From Deltaproteobacteria bacterium (GTDB lineage: Bacteria; Desulfobacterota; DSM-4660; Desulfatiglandales; B25-G16), in contig JAFDDS010000124.1 in NCBI GenBank assembly GCA_019310745.1, forward strand, positions 1-7,187: a DNA stretch of 7,187 nt, given 5' to 3'. The position numbers and the translations under genes are program-made. Below are positions 4,869-7,187 of this stretch, one piece after another. A model generated the notes under the pieces. The model was not told where the DNA came from, made no database searches, and was given only the letters and a program-made list of their open reading frames with translations. Each line of letters opens with the position of its first letter. Positions within the stretch are counted from its first letter, which is position 1.

Positions 4869-5747
4869 ATGAAAATCTCAAAGATACTTTTTGTGTCTGA
4901 ATTTGAGGAGTTATGGTTAGATGCCTTACAATCATTAATGGCCCTAAGAAAGGCAGGCATGAATAATGTGGTTTTTCTCCATGTAATACATAGGGATAAA
5001 GTAGCCATGCGGAGGGGTTCCGGTTACCTGAAGCAGGAAGAACGGAAGTTAAAAGAGATAGCTGATATTCGATTTATTGATTGGGCGGAAACTCTGTTTG
5101 AAGAGGGAATGGAGGTTGTGGCCCATATAGCCATTGGTAATATCGTACCTAAAATCCTCTCTGTTACTGAAATTGAAAAAGTGGATCTCATTGTAACTGC
5201 TCGCCGTAAAAGGGCTAAATTTGAGGAACTTTATGCCGGTTCAGAAACATCGGAGCTTCTGAGAAGAGCTGATAAGCCGGTTTTAATATATAATTATCTG
5301 TCACAGTCCGGAAAGGTGGGTGAGAACCCATTTGAGAGGCTCCTTTTAGGGCTTGATTGGTCAGTATCTTCTGAAAAGGTTCTTGACTATGTCCTTGCTT
5401 TAAGAGGTGCGGTGAAGAGAGTTGATATTATTCATGTGATGAGCGAAAAGGATGTTGCCAAAATATCCAAAATGGAAGCACAAAAATTAGAGAGGAATAA
5501 TAAAAAGAGATTGGATGAAGTATGTGATGTTCTCGTTAACGAAAGACTTGATGCACGGCCACATCTTTATATTGGTAAAGTTGAAGAGCAGATTCAAAAG
5601 GCAGCTTCTGAGCACAGGACCACTATGATTGTTGTGGGAGCGAAAAGGAGAAGTATCTGGAAGGAAAAATGGTCAGGCAGTGCGGCCCATTCTCTCGCAG
5701 ATAAGTCGGAATTACCTGTCTTGATTGTACCAACTGAGGTTAAATAG
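4869..5747 (+). CDS. Tandem-domain universal stress protein (UspA family)
   Basis: ATG 4869 follows GGAG at 4860-4863 with a 5-base spacer. The 292-residue protein has two Usp folds: about 1-142 ('KILFVSEF' first strand, closing at 'DKPVLIYN') and about 154-289 ('RLLLGLDWSVSSEKVLDY' to 'ELPVLIVP'). In ATP-binding Usp proteins the second half of the fold carries G-2x-G-9x-G(S/T). The C-terminal domain has G257-2x-R260-9x-G270-S271, so the middle Gly is Arg. The N-terminal domain has A111-2x-K114-9x-G124-S125, which is more degenerate. The C-terminal domain may therefore still bind nucleotide, while the N-terminal one may not. No signal peptide or membrane helix is seen, so it is cytoplasmic. 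Usp proteins help in starvation, redox and energy stress and some regulate transporters. It ends two bases before the next Usp gene, indicating translational coupling. Confidence 0.93.
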   Translation: MKISKILFVSEFEELWLDALQSLMALRKAGMNNVVFLHVIHRDKVAMRRGSGYLKQEERKLKEIADIRFIDWAETLFEEGMEVVAHIAIGNIVPKILSVTEIEKVDLIVTARRKRAKFEELYAGSETSELLRRADKPVLIYNYLSQSGKVGENPFERLLLGLDWSVSSEKVLDYVLALRGAVKRVDIIHVMSEKDVAKISKMEAQKLERNNKKRLDEVCDVLVNERLDARPHLYIGKVEEQIQKAASEHRTTMIVVGAKRRSIWKEKWSGSAAHSLADKSELPVLIVPTEVK

Positions 5748-5749
5748 TA

Positions 5750-6514
5750 GTGCCTGTAAAAATAAAGAAAATCCTCTACATACCATACCTAAAAGAGCCA
5801 ACCTACGATCTACTTGAAGGATTGCTGGATATAAAGAAGATTGGACTTGAGGAAATTATCCTTTTCTCCGAGAGCCTTCCACAGGGATTGAAGGAAAAGT
5901 TATCTGAGCATGGAATAAACCTCAAGAGAGATAAGGGATCAGGACCGCTTATTCCAGGAATTTTAGATTCAGCCAATAAAGAGAATGCATCCTTTATTGT
6001 AGCTCATCTCAATAGAGAAAAGAGAAAGATGTTTAAAGGCTCTGTAGTGAGAAATCTGATAAAAAATACTCGTCTTCCCCTCCTGCTTATTCATGAAAAT
6101 GGTGAGGAAAGGAGTTTTTCCACAAAAGGCTTGTTTGATAATGTAATTCTTGCTATCAACTGGTCTGATTCAACTCAAAGGGCATTGCTTTATACTATAG
6201 GTGTGAAGGCGCTCGTAGGACTAATAGACGCAGTATATGTGTTGAGTAAAAAACCGACTGTCAAGGATATCAGGCAACTGAGGGACAGGGTTGAGGATAT
6301 TAGAAATATCTGCTTAGAGGAAAAGATAGATACCGAATCTCATATTTATGCTGGCAAGACGCCAGAAGAGATTTTATTAGCGGCAAAAGACTATAAAGCC
6401 ACTCTTATTGTAATGGGATATGGTTCAAAGGGCATCGTGAAGGAAATTACCTCAGGGAGTGCGTGCTATCGGGTAGCAGAGGAGTCTCCTGTGCCTGTTT
6501 TGATTATTCCTTAA
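5750..6514 (+). CDS. Second tandem-domain universal stress protein, divergent, GTG start
   Basis: GTG 5750 starts two bases after the previous TAG; TGAGGT at 5735-5740 could serve as the ribosome binding site, and reinitiation is likely. The 254-residue protein has a shortened N-terminal Usp-like half (about 4-116, 'KKILYIPYLKEPTYDLLEGL' to 'LPLLLIHE') and a complete C-terminal Usp fold (about 127-254, 'FDNVILAINWSDSTQRALLY' to 'PVPVLIIP'). The nucleotide motif in the C-terminal half is G223-2x-S226-9x-G236-S237, with Ser replacing the middle Gly; the N-terminal half keeps only 'KGSVVRNL'. It resembles the upstream Usp in layout, so the pair probably arose by duplication followed by divergence, though I have not aligned them. 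A 16-bp gap leads to the MnhE gene, placing both Usp proteins in an antiporter operon. Confidence 0.9.
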   Translation: MPVKIKKILYIPYLKEPTYDLLEGLLDIKKIGLEEIILFSESLPQGLKEKLSEHGINLKRDKGSGPLIPGILDSANKENASFIVAHLNREKRKMFKGSVVRNLIKNTRLPLLLIHENGEERSFSTKGLFDNVILAINWSDSTQRALLYTIGVKALVGLIDAVYVLSKKPTVKDIRQLRDRVEDIRNICLEEKIDTESHIYAGKTPEEILLAAKDYKATLIVMGYGSKGIVKEITSGSACYRVAEESPVPVLIIP

Positions 6515-6520
6515 GGTAAA

Positions 6521-6525
6521 AAGGA
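6521..6525 (+). promoter_or_regulatory. Ribosome binding site that sets the MnhE start at 6531
   Basis: AAGGA, preceded by AAA, lies 5 bases before ATG 6531. It supports translation from 6531, including the unusual N-terminal extension, over the internal ATG at 6711, which has no comparable purine tract before it. Confidence 0.6.
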
Positions 6526-6530
6526 TAGGT

Positions 6531-7187
6531 ATGGAAGTTACGGTATTGGTGCAGGCAGTCTATAAGGCCTTTGAGATTCTTGAGAAGGGGAAAAATAGCG
6601 AAAAGGCCAGGGAAGAGGCCAGGGAATTATTATACACTTCTGCAAAGTTCACCAGTGAAACAAAATCCCTCACAGAGAAACAAGAAGCCAGGGCTCTTCT
6701 ATCGAGTGCTATGCAACCAAGATTAGCACTGCGGAATTTTACCCTAACCTTCTTCATCCTCTTTGCCTTCTGGATCCTGCTCTCAGGGCGTTTTGATTAC
6801 TTTCATCTTGCCCTTGGTGGTATCTGTTCTGTTCTTGTTGCGTACCTATGTCACGATCTCTTATTTTTCAACATCAGGCTTGGAGACTTTAGGACAAGGG
6901 CTCGAAGGTTTCTTCAAGCTGGCCCCTGGTTCATGGGCCAGATCTTTTCGGCAAATCTGCATGTGGCCTATCTGGCACTATCCCCAAAGATGCCGATAGA
7001 TCCTCAGATAATACGGTTTAATACAAAATTGGAGAGTGACATCTCATGGGTTGGTTTAGCCAATTCCATTACTCTCACTCCAGGTACCATTACCATAGAT
7101 ATCAGGGAAGGGGAGTTTTTTGTTCACGCCCTGGATAGAAAGGTTGCCTATGATCTTAATACTGGAGAAATGGAAGATAAGATTGCC
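6531..7187 (+). CDS. mnhE: Na+/H+ antiporter subunit E (MnhE/MrpE family), 3' end outside the window
   Basis: The frame is open from ATG 6531 to the window end (219 residues, no stop). Hydrophobic segments at about 69-86 ('FFILFAFWILLSG'), 91-112 and 128-150 are membrane helices, followed by a cytoplasmic tail with the family hallmark 'LANSITLTPGTITIDI' (176-191) and 'FFVHALD'. MnhE/MrpE is a small subunit of the multi-subunit Mrp Na+(K+)/H+ antiporter, needed for assembly and activity; related subunits also occur in membrane-bound respiratory and hydrogenase complexes. Unusually, about 65 charged, helix-prone residues come before the first membrane helix ('EKGKNSEKAREEARELLY'). Most family members start close to that helix. 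Further antiporter genes (mnhF, mnhG, mnhB and so on) would be expected downstream of the window. Standard length is about 160 residues, so this protein is distinctly long. Confidence 0.88.
   Translation, partial: MEVTVLVQAVYKAFEILEKGKNSEKAREEARELLYTSAKFTSETKSLTEKQEARALLSSAMQPRLALRNFTLTFFILFAFWILLSGRFDYFHLALGGICSVLVAYLCHDLLFFNIRLGDFRTRARRFLQAGPWFMGQIFSANLHVAYLALSPKMPIDPQIIRFNTKLESDISWVGLANSITLTPGTITIDIREGEFFVHALDRKVAYDLNTGEMEDKIA

Noticed and set aside
6763..6999. 78-codon + strand frame inside the antiporter gene
   Set aside because: It overlaps the MnhE reading frame, which has clear family motifs and membrane helices; this frame has none.

Overview
The window is moderately AT-rich bacterial DNA in which every supported gene lies on the + strand. 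It is a signalling and stress-response stretch: a sulfur-relay type (DsrE-like) protein, two multidomain histidine kinases, a stand-alone receiver, two tandem-domain universal stress proteins (Usp), and the start of a Mrp/Mnh-type Na+/H+ antiporter subunit E. The kinase architectures, the Usp-antiporter neighbourhood and the DsrE-like protein suggest an anaerobic, sulfur-metabolising lineage such as Desulfobacterota (former Deltaproteobacteria) or a relative. No ribosomal or marker gene is present, so this placement is an inference.

Layout. 1-352: 3' part of a DsrE/YedF-C-like gene with a CGTC motif. 353-545: intergenic DNA dominated by a long inverted repeat (356-377 with 489-510) and a nested GC-rich REP-like palindrome. 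546-2577: a PAS-PAS histidine kinase with an N-terminal NAD(P)-binding Rossmann-like domain; its ATPase domain is broken by a frameshift with apparent loss of sequence near 2352. 2578-2836: a remnant of a four-helix-bundle (23S rRNA intervening-sequence type) protein gene between two degenerate 7-bp-period repeats in inverted orientation. 2837-4349: what was probably one receiver-PAS-histidine kinase gene, split by a frameshift near 3285-3293. 4350-4447: a third 7-bp-period repeat and a strong ribosome binding site. 4448-4840: single-domain response regulator. 4869-5747 and 5750-6514: two Usp proteins, each with two Usp folds, separated by 2 bp. 6531-7187 (runs off the end): MnhE/MrpE with an unusual N-terminal extension of about 65 residues.

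How the genes may work together. Spacing from 4448 onward (28, 2 and 16 bp gaps) indicates an operon of receiver, Usp, Usp and MnhE, probably the start of a longer antiporter operon beyond the window. The two kinases upstream could feed the stand-alone receiver, linking a redox (NAD-type) or PAS-sensed signal to Usp proteins and cation/proton homeostasis. That wiring is inferred from gene order only. Both kinase reading frames are interrupted, so the sensory part of this module is either decaying or carries sequencing/assembly errors; this is the most important point to verify.
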